A stretch of 10,537 bases of DNA from Hyphomicrobiales bacterium (GTDB lineage: Bacteria > Pseudomonadota > Alphaproteobacteria > Rhizobiales > JAJFHB01), in the NCBI GenBank assembly GCA_021775795.1, contig JAJFHB010000485.1, forward strand, positions 1 through 10,537, given 5' to 3'. The notes beneath the pieces are model-generated. The model was not told the DNA's origin. It saw only the letters and a list, made by a program, of their open reading frames with translations, and did not search any database. Shown one piece after another: positions 1 to 6,907 of the stretch (its first letter is position 1; every line of letters begins with the position of its first letter). Position numbers and translations under genes: made by a program.

Positions 1-563
1 CCCTGACCGGGTCCTACATGTTGGCGCGTCGGGATGTGACCGGGTACGACTACTTTGACCGTACTGCAGGCGGCTTTTGGCGCTCCTTCAGCGCCATCAT
101 TCTTCTCGCGCCCATGTACATGCTGTTTGCCAGTGCAGAACATTCAATCAGCGCTGAGTTAGGCGCCAACACAACCTCTGCCCTGCGTGACACACCCAAC
201 TATGTTGGCAACATGGTCGGCCTGGCGCTCCAGTGGATCGGCTTTCCAATCGTTATGGTGCTTGTGGCCCGGGTGTTGCAGTTGAGCCGCCACTACGCGG
301 GTTTCATCATTGCCTACAACTGGTCGTCGGTTCTGGTCATGGCACTGCTCTATTGCCCCATCGGGCTTTACCAGATCGGGCTGTTGAGTGCGGCCGGCGC
401 CAGCCTCGCCAACTTCGCCCTTCTGGCACCGGTTCTCTACTACCGCTGGTTCATTGCCCGCACGTCACTGGACATTACCGGCCTGACGGCAACCGCAATA
501 GTCGGAATGGATTTTGTTTTGTCGATGCTGTTGCTGGATATCGCCAGAATTATGATTGGCTAG
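1..563 (+). CDS. Uncharacterised multi-pass membrane protein, 5' end outside window
   Basis: The protein has no function I can name. The visible part is strongly hydrophobic, with about five predicted membrane segments. Counting from the first ATG at 18, these are near residues 20-40, 64-87, 94-118, 128-147 and 155-175. An aromatic, charged stretch (YDYFDRT, then GFWRSF) comes just before the first segment. This layout loosely recalls Yip1-like small membrane proteins, but that is only a resemblance. The reading frame stays open to the left edge of the window, and the ATG at 18 has no Shine-Dalgarno sequence, so I treat the gene as truncated by the window. If the ATG at 18 is the true start, the product is 181 residues. 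The TAG stop at 561-563 lies inside the 3' end of truA on the other strand. The frame reads through without breaks, and the hydrophobic pattern supports a real gene. Confidence 0.72.
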   Translation, partial: LTGSYMLARRDVTGYDYFDRTAGGFWRSFSAIILLAPMYMLFASAEHSISAELGANTTSALRDTPNYVGNMVGLALQWIGFPIVMVLVARVLQLSRHYAGFIIAYNWSSVLVMALLYCPIGLYQIGLLSAAGASLANFALLAPVLYYRWFIARTSLDITGLTATAIVGMDFVLSMLLLDIARIMIG

Positions 564-1311
564 AATCGCTTTCCCGATAAGTGACCGATTCCAGGTAGAG
601 GCCGCAGGCCGGTGCGACAGGCCCGCATGCTGCGCGCTCACAAGCATCAAGGGCGTGGACGAGGTCTGCAACGGTCCACTTTCCATCCCCGACGTATCGA
701 AGTGAGCCGACCATTGAACGCACCTGATTGTGCAGGAAAGAGCGGGCCGCAACCTCAAAGATTATCTCCTCACCGCGGCGGCGGACCGTTAAGCGGTCGA
801 GTGTCTTGACCGGCGAGGCTGACTGACACCGGGTGGCCCTGAAGGTTGTGAAGTCATGTCGTCCTATGAGTACCTGGGCGGCCTCATGCATGGCATCTGC
901 ATCCAATGGCACATGAATGAGCCAGGCCTTATCACGGTCATGCACGAGTTCAGCGCGGCGGTTGATGATGCGATAGCGGTATGACCGGCCTATGGCATCG
1001 AAACGTGAGTGGAAGTTGTCTGCCACTATCTGCGATGTCAGAACACTGATCGGATTTGGACGCAGATAATAGTTGAGGCCGGTGAGGAGCTTGTGTGGGT
1101 TCCAGTCCCGGACAAGATCGAAGTGAGCAACCTGCCCCAGAGCATGCACGCCGGTATCTGTTCGCCCGGCACCGAGCACCTGCACATCTTCCCCGGCAAG
1201 CCTGGCAATGGCAATGGTCAGCGCTTCCTGCACGGAAAGGCCGTTATCCTGCTTCTGCCAGCCAACAAACGGCGTGCCATCATACTCAAGATCGATGCGG
1301 TAGCGGGGCAT
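550..1311 (-). CDS. truA: tRNA pseudouridine synthase A (TruA)
   Basis: TruA isomerises uridine to pseudouridine at positions 38-40 of the tRNA anticodon stem-loop, in the cytoplasm. The 253-residue product is the usual length. It opens with the family pattern RIDLEYDGTPFVGWQ (residues 5-19), followed by VQEAL. The catalytic motif GRTDTGVHA is at residues 49-57, with the nucleophilic aspartate at D52. Further TruA blocks are RSYRY (109-113), HDFTTFRA (152-159), FLHNQVRSMVG (192-202) and the C-terminal PACGLYLESV. The gene is the last of three on this strand. Its ATG lies 15 nt after the fmt stop and has no clear Shine-Dalgarno sequence, so translation coupled to fmt is likely. The TAA stop overlaps the convergent membrane-protein gene by 14 nt. 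The assignment is secure. Confidence 0.97.
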   Translation of the reverse strand: MPRYRIDLEYDGTPFVGWQKQDNGLSVQEALTIAIARLAGEDVQVLGAGRTDTGVHALGQVAHFDLVRDWNPHKLLTGLNYYLRPNPISVLTSQIVADNFHSRFDAIGRSYRYRIINRRAELVHDRDKAWLIHVPLDADAMHEAAQVLIGRHDFTTFRATRCQSASPVKTLDRLTVRRRGEEIIFEVAARSFLHNQVRSMVGSLRYVGDGKWTVADLVHALDACERAACGPVAPACGLYLESVTYRESDSSQS

Positions 1312-1326
1312 GGTTGAAATGACCGA

Positions 1327-2253
1327 TCAGGCAAGGGCGGTGCCCGGCGGCACCGGTATACCGCGCAGGAACTCTGCTGCGCTGAGCGCGTCACGGCCGG
1401 CACGCTGGACAGTGACGAGACGTACAGCGCCTGAGCCACAAGCAATCGTCAGTTGATCATCAAGGGCCTCACCCGCCACACCTTCACCATTGGCGCGTTC
1501 AACCCGCAATACCTTTATGCGTTGCGGTTTGCCGGAATGCTGCAACTCAAACCAGGCGCCAGGGAAGGGGCTCAATCCCCTGATTTGATTGTGAACCTCA
1601 TCTGCGGTTTTCCGCCATTGGATGCGGGCCTCCGCCTTTTCAATCTTGGCAGCATAGGTGGCGCCTTCAAGTGGCTGCGGCGTGCAGGACAGTGTTTCCC
1701 GCCCGAGTGCCGAGAGGGCGCGAACCAACAAGCTGGCACCCGTGCCGGCCAGGCGGTCGTGCAACTCGCCGGCGGTCAAATCGGGCTCAATCGGCACACG
1801 TTCAGAGATGCAGACAGGGCCCGTGTCGAGCGCTTCTTCCATCTGCATTACAGCCACCGCGGTTTCTTCGTCACCGGCCATGACGGCCCGCTGGATGGGT
1901 GCTGCACCACGCCAGCGCGGCAGCAACGAAGCATGCAGATTGAGGCAGCCATATTTGGGGGCCTCCAGCACCGGCTTGGGCAACAACAATCCATAAGCCA
2001 CCACGACGGCAACATCCGCATCAAGTGCTGCAAACTCGTCCTGGACTGCCGGGTCTTTCAGTGAGGCAGGTGTTGCGACGTCCAGACCATGCGCCTCAGC
2101 AAAACTGTGCACCGGGCCGGGACGCGCTTCCATACCTCTGCCACTCCGGCGCGGCGGCTGCGAATAAACACGCACGACCTCGTGCCCGGCACCGACGATT
2201 TCAGCCAGTGTCGGGACCGCAAATTCCGGGGTGCCCATGAAAATTACGCGCAT
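1327..2253 (-). CDS. fmt: Methionyl-tRNA formyltransferase
   Basis: Fmt transfers a formyl group from 10-formyltetrahydrofolate to the amino group of initiator Met-tRNA, making the tRNA used in bacterial translation initiation. The 308 residues match the normal size. The N-terminal Rossmann-type domain begins [15 protein letters not shown]. The formyltransferase active site is intact: N105 and H107 in [18 protein letters not shown] (residues 104-121), and D143 in EEALDTGPV. The C-terminal tRNA-binding domain shows [16 protein letters not shown] (220-235) and ends with the typical [14 protein letters not shown] pattern (285-298). The gene lies between def (77 nt upstream) and truA (15 nt downstream) on the same strand, the classic def-fmt pairing. 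Only a weak, distant AAGG precedes the ATG. The assignment is secure. Confidence 0.97.
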   Translation of the reverse strand: MRVIFMGTPEFAVPTLAEIVGAGHEVVRVYSQPPRRSGRGMEARPGPVHSFAEAHGLDVATPASLKDPAVQDEFAALDADVAVVVAYGLLLPKPVLEAPKYGCLNLHASLLPRWRGAAPIQRAVMAGDEETAVAVMQMEEALDTGPVCISERVPIEPDLTAGELHDRLAGTGASLLVRALSALGRETLSCTPQPLEGATYAAKIEKAEARIQWRKTADEVHNQIRGLSPFPGAWFELQHSGKPQRIKVLRVERANGEGVAGEALDDQLTIACGSGAVRLVTVQRAGRDALSAAEFLRGIPVPPGTALA

Positions 2254-2302
2254 GTGTCAGAGCCGCCTTAGACATCAGGGTTCAGATCAAGCCAAGGTCA
2301 TT

Positions 2303-2333
2303 TAGAACAGATCGTACGTCGTGAAATGCTCTA
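2303..2333. repeat. Imperfect intergenic palindrome at the 3' end of def
   Basis: The 77-nt def-fmt gap holds a 31-nt element with complementary ends. The left arm is TAGAACAGAT and the right arm GAAATGCTCTA, which reads TAGAGCATTTC on the minus strand. Six of the ten terminal positions can pair. A separate CGTACG palindrome lies off-centre inside it. The right arm includes the def TAG stop codon. TAGAGCATTT-type ends resemble short intergenic palindromes that are frequent in Rhizobiales genomes. That is recalled knowledge rather than a match I could test. It could equally be a chance sequence. Confidence 0.3.
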
Positions 2334-2849
2334 GTCAGCGCCTTCCAGCTTTTTCGCCTTGGCGAATTTCTTCTGGATGCGCTCACGCTTGAGGCGCGAA
2401 ATATGGTCGATAAACAAGACACCGTTCAAATGATCAATCTCGTGCAGGATGCAGGTTGCAAGAATGCCGGAGCACTCAATCTCCTGCGCTGTTCCTTCCC
2501 GGTCGAGATAACGCACCCTGCATTCAGCGGGGCGTTCCACCTCTTCGTAGATGTCGGGAATTGACAGACAGCCTTCTTCATAGATGGCAGTCTCTTCAGA
2601 CGTCCAGACAACCTCGGGATTGATGAAATACATCGGCTGCTTTGGTTCGTCGTCACGCACCACATCAATCACGACCAGGCGCTTCGCCTCAGCAATCTGC
2701 ACTGCAGCCAGACCAATGCCGGGAGCGGCATACATGGTCTCGAGCATATCATCCAAAAGGGCAAGCACGTCCGCATCCACCTTGTCGACCGGCGTCGATA
2801 CGGTCTTCAGCAGGGGATCGGGTATCTTGATAATGGTGCGCAGAGCCAT
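2331..2849 (-). CDS. def: Peptide deformylase (type 1)
   Basis: Peptide deformylase removes the formyl group from the N-terminal methionine of nascent proteins at the ribosome. All three metal-site motifs are intact in the 172-residue product. Motif 1 is GIGLAAVQ (residues 44-51). Motif 2 is EGCLSIP (92-98), whose C94 binds the metal. Motif 3 is HEIDH (136-140), with metal ligands H136 and H140 and catalytic E137. EGCLS is the form found in type 1 (E. coli-like) enzymes. A lysine/arginine-rich C-terminal tail (about 152-168) fits the ribosome-binding helix of such enzymes. It is the first gene of the def-fmt-truA block. A candidate promoter lies 24-52 nt upstream of the start, giving a short leader. 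The purine-rich stretch GAAAGTGAG before the ATG can serve as a weak ribosome binding site. Confidence 0.97.
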   Translation of the reverse strand: MALRTIIKIPDPLLKTVSTPVDKVDADVLALLDDMLETMYAAPGIGLAAVQIAEAKRLVVIDVVRDDEPKQPMYFINPEVVWTSEETAIYEEGCLSIPDIYEEVERPAECRVRYLDREGTAQEIECSGILATCILHEIDHLNGVLFIDHISRLKRERIQKKFAKAKKLEGAD

Positions 2850-2872
2850 GGTGTCTCACTTTCAACGGGCCT

Positions 2873-2901
2873 GAGATAGGTGAACGGACCGGAAAGGTCA
2901 A
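2873..2901 (-). promoter_or_regulatory. Candidate promoter of the def-fmt-truA block
   Basis: On the minus strand TTGACC (plus 2896-2901) and TATCTC (plus 2873-2878) are separated by exactly 17 bp. The -35 box matches five of six consensus bases, while the -10 box matches only the first three. Transcription would start near 2866, leaving a leader of about 17 nt before the def ATG at 2849. This is the best sigma-70-like arrangement I see in the 166-bp divergent def/rmuC region. Confidence 0.45.
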
Positions 2902-2976
2902 CTGGTTCGGCCGCGACTGTCTCTCTTCCATCAGGTTGCAGAGGTCTGGTGTCTTTCCCAGTGACATGTTCACGTT

Positions 2977-3007
2977 TTGTCTGAGGCGCATCGCGAATCA
3001 CTATAAA
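2977..3007 (+). promoter_or_regulatory. Candidate rmuC promoter abutting the start codon
   Basis: TTGTCT (2977-2982) is followed after 18 bp by CTATAAA (3001-3007), which gives a -10 box read as CTATAA or TATAAA. The -10 box ends only 8 nt before the rmuC ATG at 3016. A start point 6-8 nt downstream of the -10 box would place the first transcribed base at or within about three bases of the ATG. No Shine-Dalgarno sequence lies between them. The -35 box is only moderately good (TTG and C match). Confidence 0.45.
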
Positions 3008-3015
3008 TTCGCCTG

Positions 3016-4185
3016 ATGTTCGACCTTTCGCAGCCCGTCGTTACCATTGGCACGCGCGCCTTTACCGGTGTTGATTTGCTGGTTATTGCCGCCGGGCTGG
3101 CCCTGCTCCTGCTCATCGTCATTTCGGCGCTGTTGATCTCCGCGGCACGGCGGCGGCGCGATGTCATGGATAATGAAGCGCAGCGCACCGCACAGGTCGA
3201 AATGCAACTGGCTGAACTTGCAGGCCGCTTGCAGACGATTGCCGAAGGCTCCGCAAACCGTGACACCACCATGGCAAAGAGCCTTGATGAGCGGCTCGAC
3301 CATATCAGCCTTCGCATGGGCCAGAACCTGCACGACACATCGAAGCGAACGACGGAAAGTCTGCGTCAGCTGCATGAGCGCCTGGCGGTCATTGATGCGG
3401 CGCAAAAGAACATAACGGAATTATCGACGCAGGTTGTGGGCCTGCAGGAAATCCTCTCCAACAAGCAAACCAGAGGCGCCTTCGGTCAGGGCCGCATGGA
3501 AGCGATTGTTGCGGACGGCCTGCCACGGCGCTCTTACACGTTCCAGCACACGCTTTCCAACAAGACGCGGCCGGACTGTGTTGTGCAACTGCCTAACAAT
3601 GATGCCGTGCTGGTCATCGATGCAAAGTTCCCACTGGAAGCCTTCAATGCTTATCGCGAGGCTGGCGAAGAACAGCAAAAAAGAGCTGCGGCCATCAGGG
3701 TGCGCGCCGATGTTTCGCAGCACCTCAAGGATATCTCCGAGAAGTACCAGCTGCCTGGTGAAACCCAGGACACGGCCATCATGTTCGTGCCTTCCGAATC
3801 AATCTATGCGGAGATTTACGAATTTTTCGAGGAACTGGTGCAGAAAGCCTTCCGCGCCCGCATCCTTATTGTCTCGCCGAACATGTTGATGCTGGCAATC
3901 CAGACCATGCAGGCGATCTTCAAAGACGCAGAGATGCGGGAGCAGGCCGGCCAGATCAAAAACGAAGTGGCCTTGATCATGACCGATGTGCACCGCCTTC
4001 GCGACCGGGTTGTCGACCTTCAGCGCCATTTCGGCCACGTCAATCAAGACATTGATAAAATTCTGGTTTCTTCAGAAAAGGTCTCGCGGCGCGGTCTCAA
4101 AATCGAACAGCTGGATTTCGACGACGCGGAAACCGAAGCTGAGCCGGCTGTGCCTTCGTCGCCCAAAATTGCCGCTGGTGAGTAA
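3016..4185 (+). CDS. rmuC: RmuC family DNA recombination protein
   Basis: RmuC proteins limit recombination between inverted repeats. Their core is predicted to have a PD-(D/E)XK nuclease-like fold, but the biochemistry is poorly known. The 389-residue product has the full family layout. It has an N-terminal membrane anchor (about 20-42) followed by RRRR, then a long coiled-coil stretch (about 50-148). The conserved RmuC domain begins near TRGAFGQ (152-158). It contains RPDCVVQLP (185-193) and VIDAKFPLEAF (200-210), where D187 and D202-x-K204 fit the nuclease-like signature. MFVPSESIYAEI (256-267) and SPNMLM (287-292) follow. The acidic, proline-containing tail (367-389) is probably disordered. 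In-frame TAA at 3004-3006 bars any further upstream start, so ATG 3016 is well fixed despite lacking a Shine-Dalgarno sequence. The gene is divergent from def and appears to be transcribed alone. Confidence 0.94.
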   Translation: MFDLSQPVVTIGTRAFTGVDLLVIAAGLALLLLIVISALLISAARRRRDVMDNEAQRTAQVEMQLAELAGRLQTIAEGSANRDTTMAKSLDERLDHISLRMGQNLHDTSKRTTESLRQLHERLAVIDAAQKNITELSTQVVGLQEILSNKQTRGAFGQGRMEAIVADGLPRRSYTFQHTLSNKTRPDCVVQLPNNDAVLVIDAKFPLEAFNAYREAGEEQQKRAAAIRVRADVSQHLKDISEKYQLPGETQDTAIMFVPSESIYAEIYEFFEELVQKAFRARILIVSPNMLMLAIQTMQAIFKDAEMREQAGQIKNEVALIMTDVHRLRDRVVDLQRHFGHVNQDIDKILVSSEKVSRRGLKIEQLDFDDAETEAEPAVPSSPKIAAGE

Positions 4186-4275
4186 TAATTCCCGTGCCAG
4201 ATCGACCAATGGTGACAGGAATACAACACTAACGAGAAATTGACCAACACCGCCTTTGCGTCGCCGCATGGAAGC

Positions 4276-4281
4276 TATAAA
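4276..4281 (+). promoter_or_regulatory. Candidate -10 box for the L,D-transpeptidase gene
   Basis: TATAAA at 4276-4281 lies in the 140-bp gap after rmuC, 44 nt upstream of the chosen start codon. Transcription would begin near 4288. The -35 region is poor. TTTGCG (4255-4260) has a spacer of only 15 bp, and the better-looking TTGACC at 4240-4245 is too far away. I found no rmuC terminator in the gap, so readthrough from rmuC is also possible. Confidence 0.3.
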
Positions 4282-4325
4282 AGGGTCACGGGAACGCCTT
4301 GGTGAATTGTGGCAGGAGACTGGTG

Positions 4326-4892
4326 ATGTATCGTTGTTTTGTGGCCGCTCTAGCACTCGCAGTGTTTGCGATGATGCAAGTAGGAGCGCCGTCGTCTAAT
4401 GCGTCGACGACATATAATTTTACGACTGAAGAAGGTTCTTCTTCAATTCCGCGGCGCTATCTTAGAAAGACCGTCAGCTACTCCACGGATGAGCGCGAAG
4501 GTACGATCGTGATCGATACATCACGGCGCTATCTTTACTACGTCCTTGGTGACGGCGAAGCAATTCGCTACGGCATCGGCGTTGGCCGGCAGGGTTTCGA
4601 TTGGAACGGCACGGAGCGCATCAGCCGCAAGGCAGAATGGCCAAGCTGGACACCGCCCGCTGAAATGCGTGAGCGTCAGCCCGAACTGCCCGCTTACATG
4701 CCGGGCGGCCCGAACAATCCGCTTGGCGCGCGTGCGCTTTATCTGGGTAGCACTCTTTACCGCATCCACGGCACCAACGAACGCTGGAGCATCGGCCGGG
4801 CGATGTCGAGTGGCTGCATCCGCATGTTGAATGAAGACGTCATCGACCTGTATGAAAGAACCCGTGTTGGTGCCAAAGTTATCGTTGAATAG
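4326..4892 (+). CDS. Exported L,D-transpeptidase (YkuD domain)
   Basis: YkuD-domain L,D-transpeptidases use an active-site cysteine in the periplasm to make 3-3 peptidoglycan crosslinks or to attach proteins to the wall. The product is 188 residues. The first 25 or so form a signal peptide (MYRCF, a hydrophobic stretch, then a likely cut near SNA-S). The domain starts at about residue 58 (GTIVIDTSRRYLYYV). The catalytic block is complete: H148 in YRIHGTN, and C164 in the motif SSGCIRM, with R166 after it. The domain runs to the C-terminus, with no LysM or other wall-binding domain. An alternative TTG start at 4299 leaves the frame open. I chose ATG 4326 because AGGAG at 4314-4318 lies 7 nt before it and the product then starts directly with the signal peptide. 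A strong terminator follows. The exact paralogue and substrate cannot be told from sequence. Confidence 0.93.
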   Translation: MYRCFVAALALAVFAMMQVGAPSSNASTTYNFTTEEGSSSIPRRYLRKTVSYSTDEREGTIVIDTSRRYLYYVLGDGEAIRYGIGVGRQGFDWNGTERISRKAEWPSWTPPAEMRERQPELPAYMPGGPNNPLGARALYLGSTLYRIHGTNERWSIGRAMSSGCIRMLNEDVIDLYERTRVGAKVIVE

Positions 4893-4918
4893 CGAGGCGC
4901 AAACCACACCTTCTTGAG

Positions 4919-4956
4919 AAGGGGCGAGCCGGGAAACCGGCTTCGCCTCTTTTTTT
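4919..4956 (+). terminator. Strong intrinsic terminator after the L,D-transpeptidase
   Basis: The arms GGCGAGCCGG (4923-4932) and CCGGCTTCGCC (4937-4947) form a 10-bp GC-rich stem with a single bulged T. A GAAA tetraloop (4933-4936, GNRA type) closes it. A few weaker pairs can extend the base of the stem. A run of seven T (4950-4956) follows at once. This is a textbook Rho-independent terminator, starting 26 nt after the gene's stop codon, and it separates the L,D-transpeptidase from the transport genes downstream. Confidence 0.92.
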
Positions 4957-5063
4957 ATCTGAAAACGGCGCGCCAACGACCCAGAATAGCATTATGGCAA
5001 TTGTAAATTTTTGGCGCCAGGTTGGCGATTTTCAATACACACACGCCCACGTGTGGTGCTTGA

Positions 5064-5094
5064 CTTGGGCTACCCTGTGATAGGGTTGGGCAAG
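5064..5094. promoter_or_regulatory. Interrupted dyad upstream of the solute-binding protein gene
   Basis: The 325-nt region between the L,D-transpeptidase stop and the GTG at 5219 has no gene I can support. Its clearest structure is a two-part symmetry centred on 5079: outer arms CTTG (5064-5067) and CAAG (5091-5094), inner arms ACCCT (5072-5076) and AGGGT (5082-5086), and a 5-nt centre. It could be a repressor operator or an RNA hairpin. A smaller CACAC/GTGTG dyad (5040-5055) lies just upstream. TTGACT at 5060-5065 resembles a -35 box and overlaps the dyad, but I could not find a matching -10 box. The regulator is unknown. Confidence 0.35.
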
Positions 5095-5218
5095 ACTCAT
5101 GGGTTTTGCCGTGCATTATCCTTGATACCGTGACGAGCAGATATCTGCCTCTCGGGCGCGCCTGGAGGGCCAAAACAACAACAGCCCCCATGCCAATACA
5201 AATGTGGAGGAAGCAAAA

Positions 5219-6820
5219 GTGAAAAAAATAGACAATCTCAAGACGCTCTATACGAAAGAGAAAATATCGAGACGCGGATTCATGGAAGGGGCGCTTGCTC
5301 TTGGTATGACCGTGGCAACGGCAACCGCGTTTACGGACAAGGTCGCTGCGGCAACCCCGAATAAAGGCGGCACCTTCCGTGTCGGCCTTGGCGGCGCCAG
5401 CACAACAGACAGCCTTGATCCGGCAACCTATATTTCCAGCTTTACGCAAAATGGCTGTTTCGGCGGCGTGCACAACTGCCTGACCGAGGTTGCTGCGAAT
5501 GGCGACATCATCCCGGAACTGGCGGAACGCATCGAAGCATCCGATGACGCCAAAGTCTGGACGTTCCATATGCGTCGCGGCGTCGAATTCCACAACGGCA
5601 AGACCGTTACAGCCGAAGACGCCATGCTTTCCATACAACACCACATGGGTGAAGATTCTGAATCGGCCGCCAAACCGCTTCTGGCAGATGTGGAAAAGAT
5701 CTCCGCTCCCGATCAGAACACTCTTGTGATTGAGCTCTCGAACGGAAACGCGGATTTCCCGTTTATCGCCAACGATTATCACATTCCTATCCTGCCTTCG
5801 AAAGATGGTGAGGTTGACTGGCAGTCCGGCGCCGGCGCCGGCGGCTATGTGCTCGAGGATGTGGATTGGGGCGTGCGCATGGATTTGGTGCGCAATCCGA
5901 ATTACTGGAAAGGCGACGACCGGGCTCACTTCGCCGAGGTGCAGTTGCTGGGTATTGACGACTCAACAGCGCGTCAGACGGCTCTGATCACCGGCCAGAT
6001 CGATGCCATGAACCGTGTCGAACTCAAGACATCGCGGCTGTTGCGGCGGGAACCGAACGTCAAGCTTCATGATGTGGCGGGCAACCAGCACTACACAATT
6101 CCGATGCTTGCCGACATCCCTCCCTTCGACAACAACCACGTCCGGATGGCCTTGAAACTTGCCATTGACCGCCAGGATCTCGTGGACAAGATCCTCTACG
6201 GCCATGGAACACCGGCAAACGATCATCCGATCGGACCGGGCCAGAAGTATTTTGCTACCGAGCTTGAACAGCGGGCCTACGATCCCGACAAAGCACGCTG
6301 GCATCTGCAGCAGGCCGGCATGGAAGACCTCAATGTCACTCTGCACACGGCTGACACAGCATTTGTCGGCGCTGTCGATACGGCAGTGCTTTATCAGGCG
6401 GCAGCTGAAAAAGCCGGCATCACATTGAATGTCGAACGCGAACCCAACGATGGCTACTGGACAAATGTCTGGATGCAAAAGCCCTGGTCAATGAGCTATT
6501 GGGGCGGCCGCCCAACCGCAGACTGGATGTTCACCATTGGCTACGCCACAGGTGGCTCCTGGAACGAAAGCCGTTTTGCAAACGAGCGTTTCATGGAATT
6601 GCTCACAGCAGCACGGGCGGAACTGAACGACGAACGGCGCGGCGGCATGTATGCGGAAATGCAGGAAATCGTGCGCGATAATTGCGGTTCCGTTATCCCG
6701 ATGTACGCCAACAACGTGGATGCGGTTTCCAAGGCCGTCGCCACACCGGAGCAGCTCGCCTCCAACTGGGATCTGGATGGCTGGTTGTCTCTCGAACGTT
6801 GGTGGTTCGACGAGGCTTAA
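5219..6820 (+). CDS. ABC transporter solute-binding protein, family 5 (dipeptide/oligopeptide type), Tat-exported
   Basis: Family 5 solute-binding proteins (DppA/OppA/MppA relatives) capture peptides, murein peptides, nickel or other ligands in the periplasm and deliver them to an ABC permease. The 533-residue product has the usual size. It begins with a Tat signal: SRRGFM (17-22, arginines 18-19), a hydrophobic stretch (about 25-37) and a likely cut near A44-A45. Family features follow: GGTFRVG at the mature N-terminus, DSLDPAT, GDIIPELAE, VWTFHMRRGVEFHNGKTVTA and VRMALKLAIDRQDLV. The frame is open from GTG 5204, but GGAGG at 5206-5210 lies 8 nt before GTG 5219, so I prefer the latter. It gives the shorter protein starting VKKIDNLK. 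No permease or ATPase gene is nearby in the window, so the ligand cannot be inferred from partners. A perfect stem-loop follows the stop codon. Confidence 0.9.
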   Translation: MKKIDNLKTLYTKEKISRRGFMEGALALGMTVATATAFTDKVAAATPNKGGTFRVGLGGASTTDSLDPATYISSFTQNGCFGGVHNCLTEVAANGDIIPELAERIEASDDAKVWTFHMRRGVEFHNGKTVTAEDAMLSIQHHMGEDSESAAKPLLADVEKISAPDQNTLVIELSNGNADFPFIANDYHIPILPSKDGEVDWQSGAGAGGYVLEDVDWGVRMDLVRNPNYWKGDDRAHFAEVQLLGIDDSTARQTALITGQIDAMNRVELKTSRLLRREPNVKLHDVAGNQHYTIPMLADIPPFDNNHVRMALKLAIDRQDLVDKILYGHGTPANDHPIGPGQKYFATELEQRAYDPDKARWHLQQAGMEDLNVTLHTADTAFVGAVDTAVLYQAAAEKAGITLNVEREPNDGYWTNVWMQKPWSMSYWGGRPTADWMFTIGYATGGSWNESRFANERFMELLTAARAELNDERRGGMYAEMQEIVRDNCGSVIPMYANNVDAVSKAVATPEQLASNWDLDGWLSLERWWFDEA

Positions 6821-6842
6821 GTTCTAAAGTAAACACCTGCAA

Positions 6843-6877
6843 CGCTGGCGCCGGACATTTCGGCGCCAGCGGTCTTT
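6843..6877 (+). terminator. Perfect stem-loop between the binding protein and hydrolase genes
   Basis: CGCTGGCGCC (6843-6852) and GGCGCCAGCG (6862-6871) are exact reverse complements, a 10-bp GC-rich stem with a 9-nt loop. The tail is only GTCTTT, a weak T tract. This could be a partial terminator or a 3' mRNA-stabilising hairpin. Either would leave the solute-binding protein expressed more strongly than the genes after it, a common arrangement in transporter operons. The next gene starts 36 nt after the stem. Confidence 0.5.
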
Positions 6878-6907
6878 ATGCAATTCTGAAAGACTGAGGG
6901 CCGTCAG

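Noticed and set aside
1453..2064. A 203-codon plus-strand open frame opposite fmt
   Set aside because: fmt on the other strand has all its catalytic motifs, and the plus-strand translation resembles no family.
4299..4325. TTG 4299 as start of the L,D-transpeptidase
   Set aside because: It would place the AGGAG ribosome binding site inside the coding region and add a polar stretch before the signal peptide.
4971..5027. CGCCAAC/GTTGGCG 7-bp inverted arms 43 nt apart, with TGGCGCCA between them
   Set aside because: The arms are short with a large loop in GC-rich DNA. Such matches are expected by chance, and nothing links them to a known site.
4955..5929. A 324-codon open frame on the minus strand opposite the solute-binding protein gene
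   Set aside because: It has no recognisable domain, runs antisense to a well-supported gene, and crosses the strong terminator region. It is best explained by the codon bias of the true gene.
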